A stretch of DNA of 25,136 bases. It comes from Citromicrobium sp. Lineage in GTDB: Bacteria > Pseudomonadota > Alphaproteobacteria > Sphingomonadales > Sphingomonadaceae. Shown here piece after piece: positions 16,381-23,799 of this stretch. The DNA lies in NCBI GenBank assembly GCA_003248395.1, contig QFNA01000066.1, positions 1-25,136 on the forward strand, written 5' to 3'. Position numbers and translations under genes: made by a program. Within the stretch, counting starts at the first letter, position 1. Every line of letters starts with the position of its first letter. A model generated the notes under the pieces. That model saw nothing but the letters and a program-made list of their open reading frames with translations, was not told the DNA's origin and ran no database searches.

Positions 16381-18633
16381 ATGGCGACGCAGCCCGGATT
16401 TCAAAATCGCCAGACGCCCCGTTGGCTGCGCAAGTTCGTGGTCTCGTCGCGCCGCGCCAATTTCATCACGATGATCGAGATCGCCGCGCTGGCGATTTTC
16501 CTCTTCATGATCGTGATGACCTGGACTTCGTTCACATCGGAGTCCCCGACCGGGCAATTGCTGCCTAGCATACAGGTCGCCGGGCTACTGATCGGCACGC
16601 TGATCCCGGCAATGGCGCTGCTGGTACTGGCCGGTCGGCGCCTGGCGCTGAAACGTGCAGCTGGCAGCACGGCAAGATTGCATGTGAAATTCGTGCTGTT
16701 TTTCTCGCTGGTTGCCGCAGTGCCGACCTTGCTCGTGGCCGGATTTGCCGCAGTGCTCTTCCAGTCGGGATACGATTTCTGGTTCTCGGACAATTCGCGT
16801 GGCCTGATGGAGAACACGCATAGCCTTGCCGAAAGTTACTACGAGGACAACCAGCTCGATCTTGCCGAAAACACTATCTCTATGGCCATGGACATGCGTT
16901 ACAGCCTGCAGCGCGTTTCCGTTACCGACCCCGACTTCATGCTGGTTTACGAGTACCAGGCGCAGCCGCGCGAGGTTGTCGAGAGCGCGATCCTGCAGAC
17001 GTTCCCCGACGGGAGTGCTCGCACCGCAGTGGTCTACGGCCTGAGCGAGAATAGCGATCCGGTCCCGTTTGCAGAAGCGAGCCTCAAGGCGCTGCGCGCC
17101 GGCGAACCCGTCGCAGTGCAGGGCAGTCCCGAGCGGATCGAAGCGATCGCCCCGATCGACCGAACCGCGGGGATCTATCTTTATACCGCCCGCAACGCGG
17201 AAGCAGCCAGCTTTCGCAGCTGGGAAAGCGCACGTGCGGTCTCGGCCGCGTATGAGGATTTGACGACCCGGGCCCGTGCGCTGCAATTGCGTTTCAACCT
17301 GGCGCTCTTCGTGATCAGTCTGCTGTTGGTTGGCCTGGCAGTGTGGTTCGCTTTGCGTTTCGCCGATCGCCAGGTCGAGCCGCTTACCGATCTCGTGGCG
17401 GCAGCGCGCAAGGTCGGTGCCGGCAATTTTTCGCTGCGTGTCGAGGGGCGTACGGGGGCAGACGAGATCGGCCTGCTGAACCGCGCATTCAATCGCATGA
17501 CTGCCCAGCTGGAAAAGCAGACCGATGCGCTCGTTTCTGCCAACGAGCAGCTTGAGGAACGGCGCAGTTTTATCGAGGCGGTTCTTCAATCGGTCAGCGC
17601 GGGCGTCATCACGATCGACGGGACGCGGCACGTTCTGTTCATGAATGCACCAGCCCGGCAAATGCTGTTGCAAGGTGGCGAAGAAAGTCCGCATCCGGAC
17701 ACACTCGACGAAATGGCACCGCAAATCGGTGTCATGGTCGAAGCCGGGCTCGATCGGGGTGTGGTCAGCCACAATCGGCGAGGCGAGTTGCTAACCTTTG
17801 CCGTCAAGCTGGTTCGCGAAGGGGACGGCCACGTCATCACTTTCGAGGACATCACGCGGCAATTGCTCGATCAGCGACAGGCCGCCTGGTCCGACGTCGC
17901 GCGGCGGATTGCCCACGAGATCAAGAACCCGCTGACGCCAATCCAGCTTGCGACCGAGCGGCTCAAGCGTCGCTATCGCAAGCAAATCGATCAGGACGGT
18001 GATTTGTTCGATGAATTGACCAATACGATCGTGCGTCAGGTCGGCGATCTGCGGAAAATGGTGGACGAGTTCTCTAGCTTTGCGCGGCTTCCCAAGCCTG
18101 TTTTCCGGCCGGAGGATGCCATCGATCTCGTCCGCCAGTCGATTTTCCTTCAGGAAGTCGCTAATCCCGAAATCAATTACGGTATGACGAGCGAAGTCGA
18201 CGGTCCGCTGATCCTGCAGGCAGACCGGCATCAGTTGGGTCAGGCCGTGACCAACATCCTCAAGAATGCGGCCGAAGCGATCGAAAGTCGTTCCGCGGCG
18301 GCGGACGCGGACTATCGCGGGCGCATCGCGGTCGAAATCGCCGAAAGCGATGACGATATTCTCGTTTCGGTGACGGATAACGGGATCGGACTGCCGCAGG
18401 ATCGGGAACGTATCCTCGAGCCTTATGTCACGACCCGCGAGAAGGGCACCGGCCTCGGTCTCGCGATCGTGAACAAGATCGTCGAAGAGCATGGGGGCGA
18501 CATGAGTTTCTCGTCAGTGGACGACGGCGGCACGCGGGTCACGCTGCGCTTCGCACGCGATCCCCATGGGGCGACGAGAACCGGGCAGGGCGGGGCAGGG
18601 GAAACGCGTACTGAAATGAAAGCAGGAAGCTGA
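16381..18633 (+). CDS. ntrY: membrane sensor histidine kinase NtrY
   Basis: The 750-residue kinase has three N-terminal membrane helices (about 31-49, 66-84 and 102-126), a periplasmic sensing region of roughly 180 residues and a fourth helix (about 306-328). A HAMP domain follows (LVAAARKVGAGNFSLRVEG), then a PAS domain and the kinase core. The H-box is RRIAHEIKNPLTPIQLATE, with His512. The N-box is NILKNAAEAIE and the glycine boxes are DNGIGLP and GTGLGLAIV. NtrY with NtrX responds to nitrogen and, in several alphaproteobacteria, to redox or oxygen conditions. I start at the ATG at 16381, past the ntrC stop; an in-frame ATG at 16321 would overlap ntrC by 20 bases and adds nothing membrane-like. 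Confidence 0.94.
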   Translation: MATQPGFQNRQTPRWLRKFVVSSRRANFITMIEIAALAIFLFMIVMTWTSFTSESPTGQLLPSIQVAGLLIGTLIPAMALLVLAGRRLALKRAAGSTARLHVKFVLFFSLVAAVPTLLVAGFAAVLFQSGYDFWFSDNSRGLMENTHSLAESYYEDNQLDLAENTISMAMDMRYSLQRVSVTDPDFMLVYEYQAQPREVVESAILQTFPDGSARTAVVYGLSENSDPVPFAEASLKALRAGEPVAVQGSPERIEAIAPIDRTAGIYLYTARNAEAASFRSWESARAVSAAYEDLTTRARALQLRFNLALFVISLLLVGLAVWFALRFADRQVEPLTDLVAAARKVGAGNFSLRVEGRTGADEIGLLNRAFNRMTAQLEKQTDALVSANEQLEERRSFIEAVLQSVSAGVITIDGTRHVLFMNAPARQMLLQGGEESPHPDTLDEMAPQIGVMVEAGLDRGVVSHNRRGELLTFAVKLVREGDGHVITFEDITRQLLDQRQAAWSDVARRIAHEIKNPLTPIQLATERLKRRYRKQIDQDGDLFDELTNTIVRQVGDLRKMVDEFSSFARLPKPVFRPEDAIDLVRQSIFLQEVANPEINYGMTSEVDGPLILQADRHQLGQAVTNILKNAAEAIESRSAAADADYRGRIAVEIAESDDDILVSVTDNGIGLPQDRERILEPYVTTREKGTGLGLAIVNKIVEEHGGDMSFSSVDDGGTRVTLRFARDPHGATRTGQGGAGETRTEMKAGS

Positions 18634-18635
18634 TT

Positions 18636-20021
18636 ATGGCACTGGATATTCTCATCGTCGACGACGAGCGTGATATTCGCGAACTCGTTGCTGGTGTCCT
18701 GAGCGACGAAGGATACGAATGCCGCACTGCAGCCGACAGCACTACTGCACTGGAAGCTGTCGATGCAAAACGCCCGAGTGTCGTGTTGCTCGACGTGTGG
18801 TTGCACGGCAGTCAGATGGACGGTCTGGAAGTGCTCGACGCCATCAAGCAGCGCGAGCCCGAATTGCCGGTGATTATCTTTTCAGGACACGGCAATATCG
18901 ACACGGCCGTGTCAGCCGTCAGCCGCGGCGCGATGGACTTCATCGAGAAGCCCTTCGAGGCGGAGCGCCTTCTCTTGCTGGTGGAACGTGCAACCGAAAC
19001 CGAGCGCCTCCGCCGTGAGAACACGCGTCTGCGGGAGCGCATGAGCGAAGGGGGCGAATTCACGGGCAATTCCGCCGTGATAAATACCGTGCGTGCGACA
19101 TTGAAGCGCGTCGCAGCGACCGGAAGCCGCGTCATGATCAGCGGCCCTGCCGGATCGGGCAAGGAAGTCGCTGCGCGCCTGCTTCACAGCTGGTCGACAC
19201 GCGCCGATAAGCCATTCGTCATTGTCAACTCTGCCCGAATTACCCCCGAACGTTTCGAAGAAGAATTGTTCGGCGAGGAGGCTGAAGGAAAGCTTGTCCG
19301 CCAAGGTCTGCTCGAAACTGCCGACGGCGGCACGCTGTATCTCGACGAGGTTGCAGACATGCCGCTGTCGACGCAGGCACGTATCCTGCGCGTGCTCACC
19401 GAGCAAAGCTTTGTGAGAGTCGGCGGTTCGCGGCAGATCGGGGTGGATGTTCGTGTCGTTTCCTCGACTGCTCGCGACTTGCAAAAGGAAATGGACGAGA
19501 AGAGGTTCCGCGAAGATCTCTTCTATCGCCTCAATGTCGTGCCAGTCGAGGTTCCCTCTCTGGCAGAGCGCCGCGACGATATTCCAGCTCTCGCCGAACA
19601 CTTCTTTGCCCGTTACGCAAACGAGCAGGGCTTGCGACCGCCAGCGGTCAACGAAGAAGCAATGGCCGCTCTGCAAGCCTACGACTGGCCGGGCAACGTG
19701 CGCCAGTTGCGCAACGTCGTGGAACGCACGATCATCCTGACCCCGCGCGAAGAGCTCGAAACGATCGAGGCAGAGATGCTGCCCGAAGAGGTGACCGGAG
19801 AAAGGATTAGCGGAACGGGCGGCCTATCGTCGCTCATGGGGTCGCCGTTGCGCGAGGCGCGGGAGAGTTTCGAACGCGAATATCTGTCGATCCAGATCCG
19901 GCGTTTTTCGGGAAATATCTCGAAGACCGCGAGCTTCATCGGAATGGAAAGATCAGCCCTGCATCGCAAGCTGAAATTGTTGGGCATGGCCGAACGCAAG
20001 GGGAGCGAACGCAAATCCTGA
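18636..20021 (+). CDS. ntrX: response regulator NtrX
   Basis: The 461-residue partner of NtrY has a receiver domain with Asp9-Asp10, phospho-acceptor Asp53 in VLLDVWLHG, and FIEKPF. The AAA+ domain has Walker A GPAGSGKE from residue 170 and Walker B GTLYLDEVAD. After EELFG (about 209-213), where NtrC has HERGAFTGA, this protein has an unrelated EEAEGKLVRQG, so the sigma-54-contacting loop is absent. This is known for alphaproteobacterial NtrX and implies it does not act as a classical sigma-54 activator. The C-terminal Fis-type helix-turn-helix is NISKTASFIGMERSALHRKL. AGGAAG precedes the ATG, two bases after the ntrY stop. Confidence 0.95.
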   Translation: MALDILIVDDERDIRELVAGVLSDEGYECRTAADSTTALEAVDAKRPSVVLLDVWLHGSQMDGLEVLDAIKQREPELPVIIFSGHGNIDTAVSAVSRGAMDFIEKPFEAERLLLLVERATETERLRRENTRLRERMSEGGEFTGNSAVINTVRATLKRVAATGSRVMISGPAGSGKEVAARLLHSWSTRADKPFVIVNSARITPERFEEELFGEEAEGKLVRQGLLETADGGTLYLDEVADMPLSTQARILRVLTEQSFVRVGGSRQIGVDVRVVSSTARDLQKEMDEKRFREDLFYRLNVVPVEVPSLAERRDDIPALAEHFFARYANEQGLRPPAVNEEAMAALQAYDWPGNVRQLRNVVERTIILTPREELETIEAEMLPEEVTGERISGTGGLSSLMGSPLREARESFEREYLSIQIRRFSGNISKTASFIGMERSALHRKLKLLGMAERKGSERKS

Positions 20022-20103
20022 CACTCGAGTGTGACCCGACAAAATTTTCGTTGCGATTAGCAATGGGCATGCCCACATTGCGGACGTAGTCAGGTCATTG
20101 ACC
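20021..20103. promoter_or_regulatory. three short dyads upstream of hfq
   Basis: Between ntrX and hfq are a perfect 12-base palindrome ACACTCGAGTGT (20021-20032), a second perfect one TGGGCATGCCCA (20064-20075, centre 43 bases from the first) and GGTCATTGACC (20093-20103). None has a T-run or a stable loop, so they do not look like an intrinsic terminator. They could be protein-binding sites for an internal hfq promoter; no known operator was recognised. Confidence 0.35.
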
Positions 20104-20122
20104 CGGCACACGGGCGCGGTGG

Positions 20123-20662
20123 GTGCGCCCAGACCGCGGACCGTACTGGCGGCCGCCAACAACAGGAGGCCATGAATGCCCGGGGAACGTACTCTCTCCG
20201 CCCGTCCGCGTCCGAAATCCGAAGAGCCAAAGCGAGACGCCCGTGACGATCTTCCTCGTCAAGGGTGTCAAGCTGCAGGGTATCGTCACCTGGTTCGACA
20301 ATTTCTCGATCCTGCTTCGTCGGGACGGCCAATCCCAGCTTGTGTACAAACATGCCGTCAGCACCATCATGCCGGGACAGCCGATCGATGCTGCGCAATT
20401 CGCCAGCCAGGGATCGGGCGCGAAGCAACGTCTGCTGCAGGACGTCTTTCTGAGCCGCGTGAGCGAAGCCGAAGCACAGGTGACGATGTTCCTTGTGAAT
20501 GGCGTCATGCTGCAGGGCCGCATCGCAGCTTACGATCTGTTTTGCATGATGCTCGAACGAGACGGCTATGTGCAGCTGGCCTACAAGCACGCAGTCTCGA
20601 CCATCCAGCCCGCAACCGCGGTGGATTTGAGCGAGGATTGGGAAGAAGAGGACGACCACTGA
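20123..20662 (+). CDS. hfq: tandem two-domain Hfq RNA chaperone
   Basis: Hfq helps small RNAs pair with mRNAs. This frame has two Sm cores in one chain. The first (about 41-84) contains FLVKGVKLQG and LVYKHAVSTIMP; the second (about 120-163) contains FLVNGVMLQG and LAYKHAVSTIQP. A fusion of this kind would form the usual six-fold ring from three chains. The second repeat keeps the N-terminal helix (LLQDVFL, 104-110). The first has no recognisable LQDxFL helix. The tail is acidic (EDWEEEDDH). The start is uncertain: GTG 20123 is the only upstream in-frame start and has a poor binding site. GTG 20243 would begin inside the first strand. The well-placed ATGs are in other frames. The stop is followed closely by hflX. 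Tandem Hfq has, as I recall, been noted in some sphingomonads; the start conflict may be an indel. Confidence 0.85.
   Translation: MRPDRGPYWRPPTTGGHECPGNVLSPPVRVRNPKSQSETPVTIFLVKGVKLQGIVTWFDNFSILLRRDGQSQLVYKHAVSTIMPGQPIDAAQFASQGSGAKQRLLQDVFLSRVSEAEAQVTMFLVNGVMLQGRIAAYDLFCMMLERDGYVQLAYKHAVSTIQPATAVDLSEDWEEEDDH
20164..20169 (+). promoter_or_regulatory. AGGAGG ribosome-binding site before hfq, with out-of-frame ATGs
   Basis: This perfect AGGAGG lies two bases before ATG 20172 and six before ATG 20176. Neither ATG is in the Hfq frame. From 20172 the frame ends at a TGA after 24 codons (about 20244). From 20176 it stays open through hfq and on into the hflX frame. One inserted or lost base near 20236-20243 would join either ATG to Hfq. 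Confidence 0.6.
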
Positions 20663-20679
20663 GTTTCGATGACGACCTG

Positions 20680-21981
20680 ATGGGCGAGGTGTCGCGCGGC
20701 GCGCGGGCCCTCGTCGTGTGCCCCGACATTCGTGGAATGTCTTATGATCTCGATGCGGAAAGCAGGCTGGCAGAGGCTGAGGGTCTTGCATTGGCCATCG
20801 GCATCGAGATTGCTGACAGCTTCGTGCTCCCGGTCCGCGAGGTGCGACCGAACCTGTTGTTCGGAGCTGGTCAGGTCGAGAATATTGCCACCGCTTGCGA
20901 GCAGAACGAGGCGGAACTGGTCATCGTCGATGGCGCTCTGAGCCCGATTCAACAACGCAACCTCGAAGAGAAGCTTGCGCGCAAGGTCATCGACCGAACC
21001 GGGCTGATCCTGGAAATTTTCGGTGAACGCGCTGCGACTGCCGAAGGTCGCTTGCAAGTCGAACTTGCCCATCTCGATTATCAACAGAGCCGCCTGGTGC
21101 GAAGCTGGACGCACCTGGAACGCCAGCGCGGCGGTTTCGGCTTCCTCGGCGGACCAGGCGAAACGCAGATCGAGGCTGACCGACGCATGATCCGGCAGCG
21201 GATGGGCCGCCTGCGCAAGGAACTCGAACAGGTGCGCAAGACGCGCGGACTTCACCGCGAGCGGCGAGAGCGCGCCCCGTGGCCGGTCATTGCACTGGTC
21301 GGCTATACCAATGCAGGCAAATCGACACTGTTCAACCGGCTGACCGGCGCAGAGGTGATGGCCGAAGATCTGCTGTTTGCCACGCTTGATCCGACCATGC
21401 GTTCGATCTCGCTGCCAGGGGTTGAGAAGGCCATTCTGTCGGACACGGTCGGCTTCATCTCGGACCTGCCGACCCAATTGGTTGCGGCTTTCCGTGCGAC
21501 GCTGGAAGAGGTGACAGCCGCGGATATCATCTGCCATGTCCGGGATATTTCCAATCCATCCGCCGATGCGCAAAAGACGCAAGTACTGGACGTGCTGAAG
21601 GAACTGGACGTTCTGAACGGGGAAGGGGAAGCCGCATCGATTCCCATCCTCGAGGTGTGGAACAAGTGGGACCAGCTGAGCAATGATCGTGCTACGGAGC
21701 TTGCCGCGCTAGCGGATGCAAGTGAGAACATCGTGCCGGTAGCCGCACTGACGGGCGAAGGTTGCGATGCCTTGCTCGAACGCCTCGGCGAGATGCTGAC
21801 CGCCGAAGCGACCACGCGGGTCATCGACCTTCCAGCAACGGACGGCCGTCGCATTGCCTGGCTTCATGCGCATGGAGACGTTTTGGCCGAGGAGGATGCC
21901 GGATCGGGCGAAAGCGGTCCGCTGCGCCGCTTTACTGTCCGGCTCAACCCAAAGGAATTCGGACAGTTCGAAACGCTCTGA
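20680..21981 (+). CDS. hflX: ribosome-associated GTPase HflX
   Basis: The 433-residue GTPase binds the ribosome and splits stalled or heat-damaged 70S particles. The N-terminal HflX domain ends with the signature GFLGGPGETQIE (154-165) and a long basic helix. The G domain shows P-loop GYTNAGKS (208-215), DTVGF and NKWD. The ATG at 20680 lies 17 bases after the hfq stop but lacks a good ribosome-binding site. A CTG at 20659, overlapping the hfq stop and preceded by AAGAGG, would add seven residues (SFDDDL-type) and is a possible non-standard start. The hfq-hflX pairing is widely conserved. The stop abuts that of convergent mazG with no spacer. Confidence 0.95.
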   Translation: MGEVSRGARALVVCPDIRGMSYDLDAESRLAEAEGLALAIGIEIADSFVLPVREVRPNLLFGAGQVENIATACEQNEAELVIVDGALSPIQQRNLEEKLARKVIDRTGLILEIFGERAATAEGRLQVELAHLDYQQSRLVRSWTHLERQRGGFGFLGGPGETQIEADRRMIRQRMGRLRKELEQVRKTRGLHRERRERAPWPVIALVGYTNAGKSTLFNRLTGAEVMAEDLLFATLDPTMRSISLPGVEKAILSDTVGFISDLPTQLVAAFRATLEEVTAADIICHVRDISNPSADAQKTQVLDVLKELDVLNGEGEAASIPILEVWNKWDQLSNDRATELAALADASENIVPVAALTGEGCDALLERLGEMLTAEATTRVIDLPATDGRRIAWLHAHGDVLAEEDAGSGESGPLRRFTVRLNPKEFGQFETL

Positions 21982-22740
21982 TCAGGCTGGCTTTTCGGAT
22001 TGCTTGACCCGTCGCCAAAGCCGTTCCTGTTCATCGAGCGGGAGCGACGGAAAATCGCCCGCCGCCAGATCTTCCATGGCACGAAAGCGACGCTCGAATT
22101 TCCGGTTGGCTCTGCGCAGAGCTGTTTCCGAATCGATTCCATGTGAGCGGACAAAATTCACTACGGCAAACAAAAGGTCGCCAGCTTCCTCTTCGATTTC
22201 TTCCGAGGCTGCATTTTCAAGCTCTTCGATTTCCTCGAGAATTTTCGCCTTCGGCCCTTCGGGATCGGGCCAATCGAAACCAACTCTGGCCGCGCGTTTC
22301 TGTAACTTCTGAGCTCGCAAGAGTGCTGGAAGGGCGAGGGCGACACCATCGACCGCGCTGTCGGAACCTGCATTTTTCCGCTCCGCAGCCTTCAGTTCTT
22401 CCCATCTCGTTTCGTCATGGGCGTCGGTACCTGTGCCGAAAATGTGCGGATGCCGGGCCACCATCTTATCGCTGATGGTCTCTGCCACGCGGTGGAAATC
22501 GAAGGCATCCTCTTCCTCGGCAATCTGCGCATGGAATACGACCTGCAGCAAAAGGTCTCCGAGTTCGCTTCTCAGGTCTTCAAGATCGGATCGCTCGATC
22601 GCGTCGTGGACCTCGTACGCTTCCTCGATCGTGTAAGGTGCGATCGTGGCGAATGTCTGCGCGCGATCCCATTCGCAACCGGTCTCGGGATCGCGAAGAC
22701 GCTTCATGATCGAAAGCAGGCGTTCGATTTGGTTGGTCAT
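21982..22740 (-). CDS. mazG: nucleoside triphosphate pyrophosphohydrolase MazG
   Basis: The 252-residue all-helical enzyme hydrolyses nucleoside triphosphates to monophosphates and pyrophosphate, a house-cleaning role, and can affect ppGpp levels. Two MazG domains are present. The first (about 15-110) carries the metal motif EEAYE at 39-43 with ELGD at 59-62. The second (about 150-250) has the acidic run KILEEIEELE and EEAGDLLFAVVN. Length and layout match E. coli-type MazG. No strong ribosome-binding site precedes the ATG at 22740. It lies 118 bases downstream of the small membrane gene on the same strand. Confidence 0.94.
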   Translation of the reverse strand: MTNQIERLLSIMKRLRDPETGCEWDRAQTFATIAPYTIEEAYEVHDAIERSDLEDLRSELGDLLLQVVFHAQIAEEEDAFDFHRVAETISDKMVARHPHIFGTGTDAHDETRWEELKAAERKNAGSDSAVDGVALALPALLRAQKLQKRAARVGFDWPDPEGPKAKILEEIEELENAASEEIEEEAGDLLFAVVNFVRSHGIDSETALRRANRKFERRFRAMEDLAAGDFPSLPLDEQERLWRRVKQSEKPA

Positions 22741-22820
22741 ATGTGGTCTATCTTGAGGATCAGAAGAGAAATGATGGGGAAACCAGCGTGCGAGCCCACA
22801 CTCGCTACAACCCGAGATTG

Positions 22821-22834
22821 ATAATATATATTAT
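22821..22834. repeat. AT-only palindrome upstream of mazG
   Basis: ATAATATATATTAT is a perfect 14-base palindrome of A and T in an otherwise GC-rich region. It sits about 80 bases before the mazG start and 25 bases after the stop of the small membrane gene. It could belong to a mazG promoter (it contains -10-like TATATT and TATTAT) or be an operator. A 5-base-stem hairpin (22790-22805) nearby is too weak to call. Confidence 0.4.
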
Positions 22835-22858
22835 GTTAAATAGATTCTACATTGAGGG

Positions 22859-23035
22859 TCAGGACGCTCCGGTCAGCCATGAAACCACGAAATAGCAAAC
22901 AGTAATCAATCCGGCCCAAATGGCCGCATGGCGCAGCATCGTGCCGCCAGAAATGCCATAGGATCGGACGCCTGTGAGATAAGCGGCGACGAGAAATATC
23001 GACATGATGGCCCAGGCCCACATCCCGCCGCTCAT
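22859..23035 (-). CDS. 58-residue two-helix membrane protein
   Basis: I do not recognise a family for this protein. The ATG at 23035 overlaps the stop of the phosphodiesterase-like gene (ATGA), which argues strongly for real, coupled translation. The 58 residues begin MSGGMWAWAIMSIFLVAAYL and contain two hydrophobic segments (about 5-21 and 37-54). These are joined by a short loop with RSYGISGGTMLRHA; the end is WLTGAS. GGAGG for this start lies inside the end of the preceding gene (about 23043-23047). It is likely an inner-membrane protein. Its place at the end of metG-tatD-phnP-like suggests co-expression, not a specific function. Confidence 0.7.
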   Translation of the reverse strand: MSGGMWAWAIMSIFLVAAYLTGVRSYGISGGTMLRHAAIWAGLITVCYFVVSWLTGAS

Positions 23036-23799
23036 AACTTAACCTCCATGCCGTCATACCCGACGAGCGTATTTTTGGGCAATTCTGCTGCCAGACTGCG
23101 ATAATCCATGCTCTTGTCGAGATGTGTGAGAACCGTCCGACCGACTTTGCATCGACGAGCCAGCTCGAGCGCCAGCTCCAGATGAGCATGCGTCGGATGA
23201 GGCTTTCGCCGCAGACAGTCGACGACCAGCAGATCGGCATGACTGAAGCAATCGATCATGTCCTTGGACACTTCTGAAAAATCAGTAGCATAAACGATGC
23301 TCCTGCCATCAGCCTCGAAGCGATAGCCGGTGCTGAACACGGGCCCATGCCGCATTTCTACTGCATCGAAAGCGAAACCGGCCACAAGGGTGGCGTCAGC
23401 TACATCCTTCAGTTCGATCAGTGTCGGATATCCGAATTGCCCCTCGAACGCGTAGTCGAAGCGCAGGCGCAATCGCTTGCACGTGACCGTGCTCGCAAAG
23501 CCAGGCAACGGGTTGCTTCTATCGTATCGCATGACACGAAGATCGTCGATTCCATGGCAGTGATCGGCATGGTCATGCGTCCAGAACACCGCATCGACCC
23601 GATCGATCTCGTTGGCCAGCAATTGCATCCGCAAATCGGTCGACGTGTCGATCAGAATTCGCTGGCCGGCATCGTTTTCCACGATGATGGAAACCCTTGT
23701 GCGCCGGTTGCGCGGTTCCTCAGGATCGCATTCGCCCCAATCATTGCCGATCCGAGGCACGCCGGTCGACGTGCCAGAGCCGAGCATCAGCATCTTCAC
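23032..23799 (-). CDS. metallo-beta-lactamase-fold hydrolase, PhnP-like
   Basis: The 255-residue protein has the metal-binding motif THDHADH (His75, His77, Asp79, His80), with a further histidine in MRHGPVF, an aspartate in YATDFSE and a late histidine in LTHLDKS. It begins VKMLMLGSGTSTGVPRIG, typical of the PhnP/YycJ-like group whose characterised member is a phosphoribosyl cyclic phosphodiesterase. The true substrate here is unknown; no phn genes are near. The GTG at 23799 overlaps the tatD stop (GTGA); the ATG at 23793 is an alternative. It sits in the same order after tatD as in many alphaproteobacteria and overlaps the small membrane gene by four bases. Confidence 0.88.
   Translation of the reverse strand: MKMLMLGSGTSTGVPRIGNDWGECDPEEPRNRRTRVSIIVENDAGQRILIDTSTDLRMQLLANEIDRVDAVFWTHDHADHCHGIDDLRVMRYDRSNPLPGFASTVTCKRLRLRFDYAFEGQFGYPTLIELKDVADATLVAGFAFDAVEMRHGPVFSTGYRFEADGRSIVYATDFSEVSKDMIDCFSHADLLVVDCLRRKPHPTHAHLELALELARRCKVGRTVLTHLDKSMDYRSLAAELPKNTLVGYDGMEVKL

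Noticed and set aside
20176..20679. In-frame upstream extension of hflX starting at the good ribosome-binding site
   Set aside because: The translation across hfq is low-complexity and arginine-rich, with no HflX homology, whereas the Hfq frame has two clear Sm domains. I keep it only as part of the frame-conflict finding.
22790..22805. GCGAG/CTCGC hairpin before mazG as a terminator
   Set aside because: The stem is only five base pairs and no T-run follows on either strand.
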